The position numbers and the translations under genes were made by a program. Shown here in pieces: positions 17,432 through 26,367 of a stretch of 56,827 nucleotides of DNA (the first letter of the stretch is position 1; the number at the start of each line of letters is the position of its first letter). Origin of the DNA: an uncultured Muribaculaceae bacterium (GTDB lineage: Bacteria > Bacteroidota > Bacteroidia > Bacteroidales > Muribaculaceae); assembly GCA_910579675.1 (NCBI GenBank), contig CAJTUF010000019.1, positions 1 to 56,827 on the forward strand. Reading direction: 5' to 3'. The notes under the pieces are model-generated. The model was not told the origin of the DNA, made no database searches, and worked only from the letters and a program-made list of their open reading frames with translations.

Positions 17432-18577
17432 ATGAAGAAACTTTTACTCTCTATCTTTTCAATCATCGCCATTGCCGGTATGGCCCGCGCTGAGGTGACC
17501 CTCAAGGTCAACGACGCCACCGACATCAAGGGCACACTTGTGGCTGAAAAGCCCGCCGAAGGGAATAGCAACGGCGAAGCTGAGAAGTATCAGCCCCTCG
17601 AATCGGCCACCATCAGCGGCTATTCCTTTACCTTTGTACAGGGAGAAGCCAAGAATGCACCCGCGCTCTACAAGGTGATGAGCGGCAAGGAAGGTGACTG
17701 GACATTCCGCGTTTACAACGGTAGCTCCATGACTATCACCGCTCCCGAAGGCACCACAATGACTCAGATAGATTTTGCCGGTCAGTTCAGTAAATTGAAC
17801 GCCACTGTTTCCGAAGGCAAGTTTGAGGCCACCTCCAATAGCGCAGCTGTATGGTCGGGCAAGTCGAATGAAATCACTATCAGCACATCGTCGAACATCC
17901 GAGTGTCGACTCTTACAGTCTACATTGAGGGTGAGGAGACTCCCGAAGTTCCCGAAGTTCCCGCCGGTGTGACTTATGCTCCCGCCACTGAGATTGTTTC
18001 GGGCGAGCAGTATATCCTCGTTATCGACAATCTGTATGGTGCAGCAATTGCCGAGAGCAGCACATACGGCCGACTCGCTCTCACCGAAGGCACTGTGGCC
18101 GACGGCAAGATGACCGCTCCCGAGACCGCTGCCATCACTATCACCAAGGTTGACGACAAGGGCTATACACTCGTCGACACCTACGGCCGCTATCTCGCCA
18201 TGGATGAATCCCATCTCACCACATTCCAGATCTTTACCGAGATTAACGACGGTTGCTACTGGAACGCAGAGTTTACAGAAGGCAAGGTTAAGATAAGCAA
18301 CGTCCTCAACCCCACCTGCTTCGTGTGTCAGAGCGCCGGCAATGAAGGCACATTCTACACCAATATGGCACCTGCCAAAGCACCTGAGACATTCAATCTC
18401 CCCGCTCTCTATGTCAAGGAAGCTACCGGCGGTATCAGCGCCGTAGAGATTGAGACCAACAACGGCGAGGCTGTTTACTACAACCTCCAGGGCATCCGCG
18501 TCAATGCCGACGCTCTCACCCCCGGCATCTATGTCCGCCGTCAGGGCAACAAGTCTGTCAAAGTGCTCGTGCGATAA
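17432..18577 (+). CDS. Secreted protein of unknown function with C-terminal sorting-like domain
   Basis: 381 aa from the ATG that gives a signal peptide (MKKLLLSIFSIIAIAGMARA). A start eight residues upstream would bury it. The mature protein is beta-rich, Thr/Ala/Glu-rich, with a short PEVPEVPAG linker near residue 180 separating two modules. The last 45 residues (VYYNLQGIRVN...PGIYVRR...VKVLVR) resemble the C-terminal domain common on secreted Bacteroidales proteins and related to type IX sorting tails. No catalytic motif is recognised. It has a full promoter and a strong terminator, so it is monocistronic and probably well expressed. Confidence 0.7.
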   Translation: MKKLLLSIFSIIAIAGMARAEVTLKVNDATDIKGTLVAEKPAEGNSNGEAEKYQPLESATISGYSFTFVQGEAKNAPALYKVMSGKEGDWTFRVYNGSSMTITAPEGTTMTQIDFAGQFSKLNATVSEGKFEATSNSAAVWSGKSNEITISTSSNIRVSTLTVYIEGEETPEVPEVPAGVTYAPATEIVSGEQYILVIDNLYGAAIAESSTYGRLALTEGTVADGKMTAPETAAITITKVDDKGYTLVDTYGRYLAMDESHLTTFQIFTEINDGCYWNAEFTEGKVKISNVLNPTCFVCQSAGNEGTFYTNMAPAKAPETFNLPALYVKEATGGISAVEIETNNGEAVYYNLQGIRVNADALTPGIYVRRQGNKSVKVLVR

Positions 18578-18624
18578 GACATCTGTAAGTCAAATATTTC
18601 TCATCGAAATAACAGGAATCAAAT

Positions 18625-18653
18625 AAGTCGGCCGGGACAATCCCGGCCGACTT
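18625..18653 (+). terminator. Terminator of the secreted-protein gene
   Basis: A perfect 13-bp stem (AAGTCGGCCGGGA, 18625-18637 with 18641-18653) has a 3-base loop and is followed by TATTAAA. Confidence 0.8.
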
Positions 18654-18688
18654 TATTAAACAGACCCAGCAAAAGCAATTAACAAAGC

Positions 18689-19651
18689 ATGCTTGCAAGT
18701 ACTAAGGTAAAAGGTTATATATTGGGCATAATAGCGGCGGCCTCCTACGGCACCAATCCGCTCTTTGCGCTACCGCTCTATGCCGACGGGATGAATCCCG
18801 ACTCGGTGCTTCTTCTCCGCTATCTGGCGGCAATACCCGTGGTGGCGCTCATCATGGTGATGCGTGGTCGCTCGTTCAGGGTCAACCGGCGTCAGCTCGT
18901 CACTCTTGCCGTGTTTGGTATCCTTATGGCCCTTTCGTCGCTCACCCTCTTCCTCTCCTATACCTATATGGATGCGGGCATTGCCTCGACTCTGCTTTTT
19001 GTCTATCCCATCATGGTAGCGGTGATCATGGCCGGAGTGTATAAGGAGCGCATCTCTAAGCTCACCATATTTTGCATAGCGGTGGCGCTGACTGGTATTG
19101 CTATGCTCGGTAATGCCGGTGATGGCGAGGCTCTGAGTCTTGTGGGAGTGGGCATAGTGATGGCCTCATCTCTCTCCTACGCCATATACATAGTGGGAAT
19201 CAACAAGTCGAGTCTCGATTCACTCCCCACTCTTACTGTCACCTTCTGGGTGCTGGTGTTCGGTGTGTTCCTGTTTGTAGGCCGGTTGCTTGCAGGGCCG
19301 GTGGAGCTGACGCTTCCAGGAGGAGGTGGTGGCAATCAGGTGCTACTGTGGGGCTGTGTGGCGGGATTGGCTATTTTCCCTACTGCAGTGTCGTTTCTGT
19401 GCACCACCGGCTCGATACAATATATCGGTTCCACTCCCACAGCAATCCTTGGAGCGCTTGAGCCTGTCACGGCAGTGGCGATAGGCATATGCGTGTTTGG
19501 CGAGGTGCTGACGATTACAGATGTCGTGGGCATCATTCTCATCATCGGAGCTGTGTCGGTGATAGTGGGCGGCTCGTCGGCCGTTGGCCATCTATCAATG
19601 CAACTCACGCGCATGAGGCGTCTCTTTCCGTCGCTCAGGAAGCGACGCTGA
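18689..19651 (+). CDS. EamA/DMT-type transporter
   Basis: 320 aa with ten predicted membrane helices arranged as two EamA repeats (helices 1-5, about residues 8-140; helices 6-10, about 150-300). The typical DMT features include SYGTNPLFALPLY at the start, and IGSTPTAILGALEPVTAVAIG in the second repeat. Members export amino acids, metabolites or drugs; the substrate cannot be inferred. It begins 35 bases after the preceding terminator and has no clean promoter in that gap. It converges on msrAB. Confidence 0.88.
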   Translation: MLASTKVKGYILGIIAAASYGTNPLFALPLYADGMNPDSVLLLRYLAAIPVVALIMVMRGRSFRVNRRQLVTLAVFGILMALSSLTLFLSYTYMDAGIASTLLFVYPIMVAVIMAGVYKERISKLTIFCIAVALTGIAMLGNAGDGEALSLVGVGIVMASSLSYAIYIVGINKSSLDSLPTLTVTFWVLVFGVFLFVGRLLAGPVELTLPGGGGGNQVLLWGCVAGLAIFPTAVSFLCTTGSIQYIGSTPTAILGALEPVTAVAIGICVFGEVLTITDVVGIILIIGAVSVIVGGSSAVGHLSMQLTRMRRLFPSLRKRR

Positions 19652-19692
19652 GAGCGCACTCACACGCGTGGTGTGTCGCGGAGCAGATCTTT

Positions 19693-20772
19693 TTACTTCA
19701 CATATTTGATATAATCGGAGTATCCCTCCTGCCTCATATCCTCCAGAGGAATGAAGCGGAGGGATGCGCTGTTGATGCAGTAGCGCATCCCGCCCGTGGC
19801 CGCAGGGCCGTCGTTGAAGAGATGTCCGAGGTGGGCGTTGCCGTTGGCGCTTCGCACTTCGGTGCGCACCATGCCGTGGGAGGTGTCGGTGAGCTCGTTT
19901 ATGGCAGCGGAGGGGAGGGGACGGGCAAAAGCCGGCCATCCGCAACCGGAGTCAAACTTGTCGGAGGAGCTGAAGAGTGGTTCGCCGGTGGTTATGTCGA
20001 CATAGATGCCCTTTCGGTGATTGGCGTTGTAGAGATTGTCGAACGGGGGCTCGGTAGCGGCGTTTTGAGTCACCTCATATTGCAGCGGGGTGAGGATGGA
20101 GCGAAGCTCAGCGTCGGAAGGCCGCTGCCATTGCGCGGAGGCTTTCTCGCGGGCGTTGCGGGCCATGGCAAAGAGCGAAGGATCGATATGGCAGTAGCCG
20201 CCGGGATTTTTTTCGAGATAGTCCTGATGATAGTCTTCGGCAGGCCAGAAATTTTCGAGAGGTTTTACCTCAACAGCCAGCGGCTTCTGATATCCCCGGG
20301 CCAAAGCGGCTATCTCACGCTCTATGATGTCGCGTTGTGATGGCTCGGTGTAGTAAATGCCGGTGCGGTATTGGGTGCCGCTGTCGCCACCATGACGGTT
20401 TACTGAAGTTGGGTCGATGGTCTTGAAGTAGAGGTCGATCAGGAAGGGCAGCGATACGGAATCGGGCTTGAATGTCACCTCGACTGTCTCGGCAGCATGA
20501 GTGTCGCCGGTACATACCTGACGGTAGGAGGGATTGTCGACGGTGCTGTTGGCATAGCCGGTAGTGGTGGATATCACACCCGGGATCTGCTTCATGAAGT
20601 GTTCGGTGCCCCAGAAGCAACCTCCTGCAAAGTAGATGGTTTCGGTATCTTTCATAACGGTTGTTGAGGATGATGGATTTGGAGATGCTGTGTGGCGGTT
20701 GCTGCATGAGGATGAAGCTGATGCCACAATGCCGAGTAGTAAAGAACAAGAAAAGAGGAGTCGGATTATCAT
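19693..20772 (-). CDS. msrAB: Bifunctional peptide methionine sulfoxide reductase MsrA/MsrB
   Basis: 359 aa fusion that repairs both S- and R-methionine sulfoxide in proteins. An N-terminal signal (LLFSCSLLLGIVASASSSC) predicts export to the envelope, possibly as a lipoprotein at Cys23, though the lipobox is poor. MsrA (about 45-200): catalytic Cys52 in GGCFWGTEHF, then YANSTVDNPSY. MsrB (about 215-345): GIYVDITTGEPLF, GCGWPAF, HLGHLFNDGP and catalytic Cys near 332 in RYCINSASLRF. The zinc-binding CxxC pairs of other MsrB proteins are absent, as in many fusions. It probably supports oxidative stress repair outside the cytoplasm. Confidence 0.95.
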   Translation of the reverse strand: MIIRLLFSCSLLLGIVASASSSCSNRHTASPNPSSSTTVMKDTETIYFAGGCFWGTEHFMKQIPGVISTTTGYANSTVDNPSYRQVCTGDTHAAETVEVTFKPDSVSLPFLIDLYFKTIDPTSVNRHGGDSGTQYRTGIYYTEPSQRDIIEREIAALARGYQKPLAVEVKPLENFWPAEDYHQDYLEKNPGGYCHIDPSLFAMARNAREKASAQWQRPSDAELRSILTPLQYEVTQNAATEPPFDNLYNANHRKGIYVDITTGEPLFSSSDKFDSGCGWPAFARPLPSAAINELTDTSHGMVRTEVRSANGNAHLGHLFNDGPAATGGMRYCINSASLRFIPLEDMRQEGYSDYIKYVK

Positions 20773-20899
20773 AATGAGGGGGGTAATGATAAGGCAACGA
20801 CCCGGAGCCGGCCTTTCCGTTGGATGGATTGAGCGCGGATCCGGGTCTGTTGGAGCCTATATTGTAGGAAGCATGGGCGGCATAATTGTGCCGTCGTTG

Positions 20900-22963
20900 T
20901 CATGCCAGCGGGCCGACAGGGGGAGGTGGGGGCTCGTTGGGGTCGCGTGGAGCCGCCGGCTCCGGATCCTCTTTGTGGCTTTGAGGTTCATCGGGTGATG
21001 ATTTGGGCGACTCATCGCCGGGGTCGGAGGGAGGAGTTAGCAGACCCTGGTTTTCACGGGCGGCAAGAATCTCGTCGGTACGTGAGGTCCATGGCCGCGG
21101 GCCGAAAATCTTCTCCACATCCTCGGTGAATATCACCTCACGGGTGATAAGAGTGTCGGCGAGCTTGGCATGGCCTTCGGCATGTTTGCGCAGAATATCC
21201 TTGGCGCGCTCATACTGTTCGGAGATGATACGGCTCACCTCTTCGTCGATGATGCGGGCGCGCTCGCCGCTATATGGCTTGCTGAAACCATAGTCCTGAC
21301 CGGTGGAATCGTAGTAGCTGAGGTTGGGGAGCTTCTGGCTCATGCCATAATATACTACCATTGCATAGGCCTGCTTGGTGACACGCTCAAGGTCGTTGGC
21401 GGCACCGGTGGAGATTCGGCCGAGGAAAAGCTCTTCGGCCGCACGGCCACCGAGGGTAGAGCATATCTCGTCGAGGAGGGCCTGGGTAGGGGTGATCTGG
21501 CGTTCTTCGGGCAGATACCATGCAGCGCCGAGGGCTTTGCCTCGGGGCACAATTGTGACCTTTATAAGAGGATTGGCATAGCGCAGATGCCACGAAATGG
21601 TGGCATGGCCAGCCTCGTGGACGGCGATGGAGCGCTTTTCTTCGTCGGTGGTGATCTTTGAGCGCTTTTCGAGGCCGCCTATGATGCGGTCGACGGCGTC
21701 GATGAAGTCCTGACGCCCTACCGACTGCTTGTTGTGACGGGCCGCTATCAGGGCAGCTTCATTGCACACATTGGCAATATCGGCACCGGAAAATCCGGGG
21801 GTCTGGCGGGCGAGGAGATCGACGTCGACGGTGTCGTCGGTCTTGATCTTGCGCAGGTGGACATTGAATATGGCCACGCGGTCGGGGAGGTCGGGGAGAT
21901 CTACAAAAATCTGTCGGTCGAAACGTCCGGCGCGGAGGAGGGCTTTGTCAAGGATGTCTACTCGGTTGGTGGCGGCAAGGATAATGACGCCGCTGTTGGT
22001 GCCGAAGCCATCCATCTCGGTGAGGAGCTGATTGAGGGTGTTCTCTCGTTCGTCGTTTGCTCCCATATTGGGATTCTTGCCACGGGCGCGGCCCACGGCG
22101 TCGATTTCGTCGATAAACACGATGCAAGGAGCCTTTTCCTTGGCCTGACGGAAGAGGTCGCGGACACGCGATGCACCCACGCCTACAAACATCTCCACAA
22201 AGTCGGAACCCGACATGGAGAAGAAGGGCACATTGGCCTCGCCGGCAACAGCCTTGGCCAAAAGGGTTTTACCAGTGCCGGGAGGGCCTACGAGGAGCGC
22301 TCCTTTGGGTATTTTGCCTCCGAGGTTGGTGTAGCGGGCAGGATTTTTTAGAAATTCCACAATCTCCTCAATTTCGGTCTTGGCTTCCGACAGTCCAGCG
22401 AAATCCTTGAAGGTTACCTGTACAGGGCCATCCTTGTCGAAAATCTTGGCTTTGGATTTGCCTACACTAAACACCCCGCCTGAACCTCCAGCTCCGCCAT
22501 TGCTCATCCGCTTCATAATCACGAACCAGAAGATGATCATCAAGGCTACGGGAGCGAGAGTCCAGATCATGGATGAAATGTCGCTCTTTTTCTCGAACTT
22601 GACATCGCCCTTGAACACACCCGACTGGGTCCAACCGTCGATCATGTCCTGCAGCTTGTCGGCGCTCGAGAAATTGGCAGATACGTAGGCTTTCATGCCC
22701 ACGCCTTTCTTGAATTCGCGTGGAAATTCCTTGGCAGCAAGCGAGTCGTTGAGAAATGCCTGAGCCTCACCGGTGTTGGTGAAAACGACTATTTTGGTCA
22801 CACCGCCGCTCTCCACCAGTTGCGTGAACTTGGTGGAGGATATATTCTCGCGAGCGAGCGACTCGTCGTCGAGATAGAGTATGCCAATGAGAAACACGGC
22901 TACAATGGCATACATCCAATACATATTGAGCCGGAATCCCGGCTTCTTTGTCTTATTGTCCAT
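20900..22963 (-). CDS. ftsH: ATP-dependent zinc metalloprotease FtsH
   Basis: 687 aa membrane-anchored AAA+ protease that degrades misfolded and short-lived membrane and cytosolic proteins. Helices at about 14-30 and 133-152 flank a periplasmic domain. Walker A GPPGTGKT (226-233), Walker B IVFIDEID, second region of homology with arginine fingers (ALLRAGRFDR), and the zinc motif HEAGH (449-453). The C terminus after about 635 is a low-complexity Asp/Ser/Pro tail ending in five prolines. It follows rsfS by 63 bases on the same strand. Confidence 0.97.
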   Translation of the reverse strand: MDNKTKKPGFRLNMYWMYAIVAVFLIGILYLDDESLARENISSTKFTQLVESGGVTKIVVFTNTGEAQAFLNDSLAAKEFPREFKKGVGMKAYVSANFSSADKLQDMIDGWTQSGVFKGDVKFEKKSDISSMIWTLAPVALMIIFWFVIMKRMSNGGAGGSGGVFSVGKSKAKIFDKDGPVQVTFKDFAGLSEAKTEIEEIVEFLKNPARYTNLGGKIPKGALLVGPPGTGKTLLAKAVAGEANVPFFSMSGSDFVEMFVGVGASRVRDLFRQAKEKAPCIVFIDEIDAVGRARGKNPNMGANDERENTLNQLLTEMDGFGTNSGVIILAATNRVDILDKALLRAGRFDRQIFVDLPDLPDRVAIFNVHLRKIKTDDTVDVDLLARQTPGFSGADIANVCNEAALIAARHNKQSVGRQDFIDAVDRIIGGLEKRSKITTDEEKRSIAVHEAGHATISWHLRYANPLIKVTIVPRGKALGAAWYLPEERQITPTQALLDEICSTLGGRAAEELFLGRISTGAANDLERVTKQAYAMVVYYGMSQKLPNLSYYDSTGQDYGFSKPYSGERARIIDEEVSRIISEQYERAKDILRKHAEGHAKLADTLITREVIFTEDVEKIFGPRPWTSRTDEILAARENQGLLTPPSDPGDESPKSSPDEPQSHKEDPEPAAPRDPNEPPPPPVGPLA

Positions 22964-23026
22964 TCAGAGTATTGAGAAATATGGAGAAGGAATGCAATAG
23001 GAGGAAAATGGGAAAGAGGATAAAAG

Positions 23027-23386
23027 TCAGTCTTCGTCGGGGAGCTCGGTGATCTCACCGTCGGCCCAAAGCTCTTCGAGATTGTAGAGGCGTCGGGTCT
23101 CGGGATGGAACACGTGTACAAGAGTGTCGCCGTAGTCAACTACCACCCATGTGGAGTTGCCGTAGCCATCGTAGTTGTAGGGTTTTACCCCGGCAGTCTC
23201 GAGGAGATAGTCGCGCACACTGTCGGCAATAGCTCCAACTTGCTGAGAGGAAGTTCCCTCGCAGATAATGAAGTGGGGAGTTGCGGCAGTCTCGATGCCG
23301 CTCATGTCGATAAGGGTTATGTTGCGACCTTTGCGCTGGCGTATGCCTTCGATAATGAGAGGAGTAAGGTCGTTGGGTCTTGTCAT
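23027..23386 (-). CDS. rsfS: Ribosome silencing factor RsfS
   Basis: 119 aa of the Iojap family. It binds ribosomal protein uL14 and blocks subunit joining in starved cells. The ATG at 23386 was chosen because family similarity (LIIEGIRQRKGRNITLIDMSGIETA) begins just after it and a TACCTTTG promoter lies about 83 bases upstream. A longer frame extends into the promoter. Conserved later segments are DYVIICEGTS-like HFIICEGTSSQQV, WVVVDYGDTLVHVFHPETR and the acidic tail. rsfS followed by ftsH is a common Bacteroidetes order. Confidence 0.93.
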   Translation of the reverse strand: MTRPNDLTPLIIEGIRQRKGRNITLIDMSGIETAATPHFIICEGTSSQQVGAIADSVRDYLLETAGVKPYNYDGYGNSTWVVVDYGDTLVHVFHPETRRLYNLEELWADGEITELPDED

Positions 23387-23469
23387 TTGCTGGTATGAGG
23401 TTTGGGTGATGGAATGGAGACCGGGCGAGGCGTTGTTACTAACGCCATAACCTGAGCCTTCGCGGAGTG

Positions 23470-23477
23470 CAAAGGTA
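23470..23477 (-). promoter_or_regulatory. Promoter -7 element of rsfS-ftsH
   Basis: TACCTTTG on the minus strand, 83 bases upstream of the rsfS ATG. No clear -33 element. Confidence 0.6.
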
Positions 23478-23540
23478 ATCAAATTTCGTCAATCGCCGAG
23501 GGGTAGTCCTCCTTACTAACAATTAAAAAGAGTGAAATGA

Positions 23541-24833
23541 TTACTCGTAGCGCATCGATTCTGATGGGGCGAGGGTGGCTATCATGTGGGAGGGGAGCAC
23601 GAGCACCGCAGCGGATATTACTATCACACCGGCGTTGAGGATGATAAATGGCCCCCACGCCAGATCTACCGGCACATAGCTGAGGAAGTATGCTTCGGCG
23701 TCGAGAGGGATGATGTGGAGGAAGTGCTGGAGCAGTATGAACCCTAAGCCAATTAGGTTGCCAATGATCAGACCGCGCACCACGAGGCGCTCGGCCATAT
23801 AGATGAATACTCCTCTGATCTGGGAGTTGGTGGCTCCAAGCGATTTGAGTATGCCTATGGTGCGCACACGCTCGAGGATAAGGATAAACATGCTCGAAAT
23901 CAGAGTAAACCCGCTCACAAGAGCCATCAGCACGAGAATCACTACCACATTGGTGTCGAGCAGATCGAGCCAGCTGAAGTAGGCTTGGCCGCTGTGGAGC
24001 ACATTGTCGAGGCCATAGTAGTCGCTCCCGGTCGTCTGGGAGGAGAGATTGAGCAGAGATGCCGAAAGGCTGGCAATGGCGTCGGGAAGTCTTTCGGCAG
24101 CGATGCCGTTGATCTCAAGAGCGGTGACGCAATCGCCGGGCATCTTGGCCACGCTTCGAGCCATGTCGGGGGTTGAGTAGACAAATCGGCTGTCGTATTC
24201 GCCGAGATGAGTGTCGTAGATGCCGCTCACAGTCACCCTGCGGGTGCGCATGGCTTCATTGGTGACAAAGTGCATGTCGACATTATCGCCCACAGCGAGC
24301 CGAAGCTTTGTGGCATTGGCGGCAGAGAGCACTATTTCGGGTCGGGCAGGCAGGGAGGGGTCTTCGCTTTCAGCCGGAGGCGAGGGCATCGCTCCCTCGA
24401 CAAGGTGGGAACTGATGAAACCGAATCCTCTTGCGGTGTCGGCATATGCCTTGACCATCACTCCCACAAATGCACTGTCGGTCTTGATGATACCCGGGAT
24501 CTCGATCACGCCGTCGCACACGGCCTCAGGTAGGGTAGTCGTGATGGTGGATATCAGTTGCTCCGACAGCTTCATGCAAGGAGCTGAAGCTAATGTGCGG
24601 CTCTGTGGAAAAACTGTCATCTCTGAGGTGAAACCCACTATCTTGCGGCGTATTTCCTCCTTGAATCCGAGCACCACGCTGAGGCTGATCATCATGATGA
24701 CCACGGCAATGGCAATGCCGCCGATGGCTATGGGAACACCCGCCGAAGCTCCACTGCGGCGCGATGATTTATCGGCCGCGGTAGATGATTCGCTGAAGCT
24801 GAGCCGGCGGCCTATGAAGACGGATATGTTCAC
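23541..24833 (-). CDS. ABC transporter permease of the LolC/LolE (FtsX) family
   Basis: 430 aa, GTG start overlapping the upstream aminotransferase stop (GTGA). One N-terminal helix (about 33-57, IAIGGIAIAVVIMMISLSVVLG), a large periplasmic MacB-PCD-like domain (about 60-270), then three C-terminal helices forming the FtsX domain (about 285-420). LolCE extracts lipoproteins from the inner membrane; Bacteroidetes carry such single-gene homologues. No ATPase lies beside it. The assignment to lipoprotein release rather than another FtsX-type process is inference. Confidence 0.82.
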   Translation of the reverse strand: MNISVFIGRRLSFSESSTAADKSSRRSGASAGVPIAIGGIAIAVVIMMISLSVVLGFKEEIRRKIVGFTSEMTVFPQSRTLASAPCMKLSEQLISTITTTLPEAVCDGVIEIPGIIKTDSAFVGVMVKAYADTARGFGFISSHLVEGAMPSPPAESEDPSLPARPEIVLSAANATKLRLAVGDNVDMHFVTNEAMRTRRVTVSGIYDTHLGEYDSRFVYSTPDMARSVAKMPGDCVTALEINGIAAERLPDAIASLSASLLNLSSQTTGSDYYGLDNVLHSGQAYFSWLDLLDTNVVVILVLMALVSGFTLISSMFILILERVRTIGILKSLGATNSQIRGVFIYMAERLVVRGLIIGNLIGLGFILLQHFLHIIPLDAEAYFLSYVPVDLAWGPFIILNAGVIVISAAVLVLPSHMIATLAPSESMRYE

Positions 24834-26029
24834 AGGGTGCGACCGGGATAAGCTTTAAGGGCCTCGGCGAGAACCTTGAGAGCTTTGGCCAGATCATCTT
24901 TTTTCAGAACATAGGCCAGTCGCACCTCATTACGGCCCATACCTTCGGTGGTGTAGAATCCTGAAGCCGGAGCCATCATCACAGTGGCACCCTCATATGA
25001 GAACTCTTCAAGGCACCATGCGCAAAACTTCTCGGCATCGTCGACAGGCAAGGATGCAACGGTGTAGAATGCTCCCATAGGGATGGGCGAATAGCATCCG
25101 GGGATTTTGTTGAGACCGTCGATGAGGAATTTGCGGCGCTCAACATATTCGTTATATGTCATGAGCATATAGTCGCGCGAGGCATCGATCGAAGCTTCGG
25201 CCACAAGCTGGCCCAGCAGTGGGGGGCTCAGACGTGCCTGACAGAATTTCATGACATTAGCCTTGAGCTCCTTGTGCTTGGTGATAAGGGCTCCGATGCG
25301 TATGCCGCACTCGCTGTAGCGCTTCGACACCGAGTCGATGAGCACCACTTGCTCCTCTATGCCTTTGAGGTGGAAAGCAGATATGTAGGGGGCTCCTGTA
25401 TAGGTAAACTCCCGGTACACCTCGTCGGAAAACAGGAAGAGGTCGTGGCGTTTCACTATATCCCGTATGAGCTCCATTTCCCGCTGGGTGTAGAGATAGC
25501 CGGTAGGATTGTTAGGATTACATATGAGGATGCCTTTGGTGCGGGGCGTGATGAGCTCCTCAAACTTCTCGACAGGTGGCAGGGCAAAACCTTCGTCGAT
25601 CGACGAAGGGACGGTCACAATCTTAGCTCCGGCCGAAATGGCGAAGGCCATATAATTGGCATAGGCAGGCTCGGGCACAATGATCTCATCGCCCGGGTCG
25701 AGGCATGCCATAAATGCGAACAGCACCGCTTCGGAGCCCCCTGCGGTGACTATTATATCGTCGACATCCACATTGATGTTAAAGCGATGGTAATAGTCGG
25801 CAAGCTTGCTCCGCAGCGACAGCAGACCTTCCGAGGGACTGTACTCCAGAATCTCGCGGTCGATCTTTTTCAGTGCGTCCAGCCCCTCCTGTGGAGTAGG
25901 CAGGTCGGGCTGGCCTATGTTGAGATGGTAGACATGAATGCCGCGGGCCTTGGCATCGTTGGCCAAAGGCACGAGCTTTCGTATGGGGGATGCGGGCATT
26001 CGCTCACCGCGGTTGGATACGCTTGGCAT
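24830..26029 (-). CDS. Class I/II pyridoxal phosphate-dependent aminotransferase
   Basis: 399 aa from ATG at 26029. A longer frame upstream has no family similarity. Fold-type I: substrate-Arg region RKLVPLA, HLNIGQPDLPTP, the GGSEAVLFAF cofactor-phosphate loop, CNPNNPTG, FSDEVYREF (Asp binding the pyridine N), the lysine-bearing DSVSKRYSECGIRIG segment, and NEVRLAYVL (Arg binding the alpha-carboxylate). It is AspC-like, transferring amino groups between amino and keto acids; the preferred substrate is not determinable. The lipoprotein-release-like permease overlaps its stop codon. Confidence 0.93.
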   Translation of the reverse strand: MPSVSNRGERMPASPIRKLVPLANDAKARGIHVYHLNIGQPDLPTPQEGLDALKKIDREILEYSPSEGLLSLRSKLADYYHRFNINVDVDDIIVTAGGSEAVLFAFMACLDPGDEIIVPEPAYANYMAFAISAGAKIVTVPSSIDEGFALPPVEKFEELITPRTKGILICNPNNPTGYLYTQREMELIRDIVKRHDLFLFSDEVYREFTYTGAPYISAFHLKGIEEQVVLIDSVSKRYSECGIRIGALITKHKELKANVMKFCQARLSPPLLGQLVAEASIDASRDYMLMTYNEYVERRKFLIDGLNKIPGCYSPIPMGAFYTVASLPVDDAEKFCAWCLEEFSYEGATVMMAPASGFYTTEGMGRNEVRLAYVLKKDDLAKALKVLAEALKAYPGRTL

Positions 26030-26102
26030 ATTGGGAGAATGGGGTGAAATGAGTGGATAGCAGCGGCGCGCGGAGAGCGGCGCCACGCCCCGGTTGTAAT
26101 TG

Positions 26103-26110
26103 CAAAATTA
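26103..26110 (-). promoter_or_regulatory. Promoter -7 element of the aminotransferase unit
   Basis: TAATTTTG on the minus strand, 73 bases upstream of the aminotransferase ATG. Confidence 0.5.
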
Positions 26111-26355
26111 ACTATTTCGATTGAATTGAGGAACAATTTCCCACTAAATCGCCATGGGTTGTGGCATAAAGTGCGTGGGCTTGTTCATGCCGACTCAACG
26201 AAATCACTACTTAGGGAACAAACTTTATGGAGCATTGGTTCCATCCCGGCAAATTGAGGCTGGAGTAGATAAGTGGAGGTTGCCATTTTGGAGGGAATCG
26301 TTACCTTAAACGACGATTGCATGCGCAGTGCTATCCGCAGTTGCAAAATATGAGC
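26111..26355. other. Intergenic region upstream of the AraC regulator
   Basis: No gene is visible. It separates the divergent aminotransferase and AraC genes and is less GC-rich than its neighbours. It must hold the control sites of both, but I saw no clear operator dyad. Confidence 0.4.
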
Positions 26356-26363
26356 TATCTTCG
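26356..26363 (+). promoter_or_regulatory. Possible promoter -7 element of the AraC gene
   Basis: TATCTTCG, one mismatch from TAnnTTTG, only 4 bases before the ATG. If real, the transcript would be leaderless or start inside the gene. Confidence 0.3.
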
Positions 26364-26367
26364 CGAC

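Noticed and set aside
20799..20847. Hairpin GACCCGGA...TCCGGGTC after ftsH as its terminator
   Set aside because: The loop is 33 bases, the T-run is missing, and it lies just downstream of the msrAB start region, so I cannot support it as a terminator.
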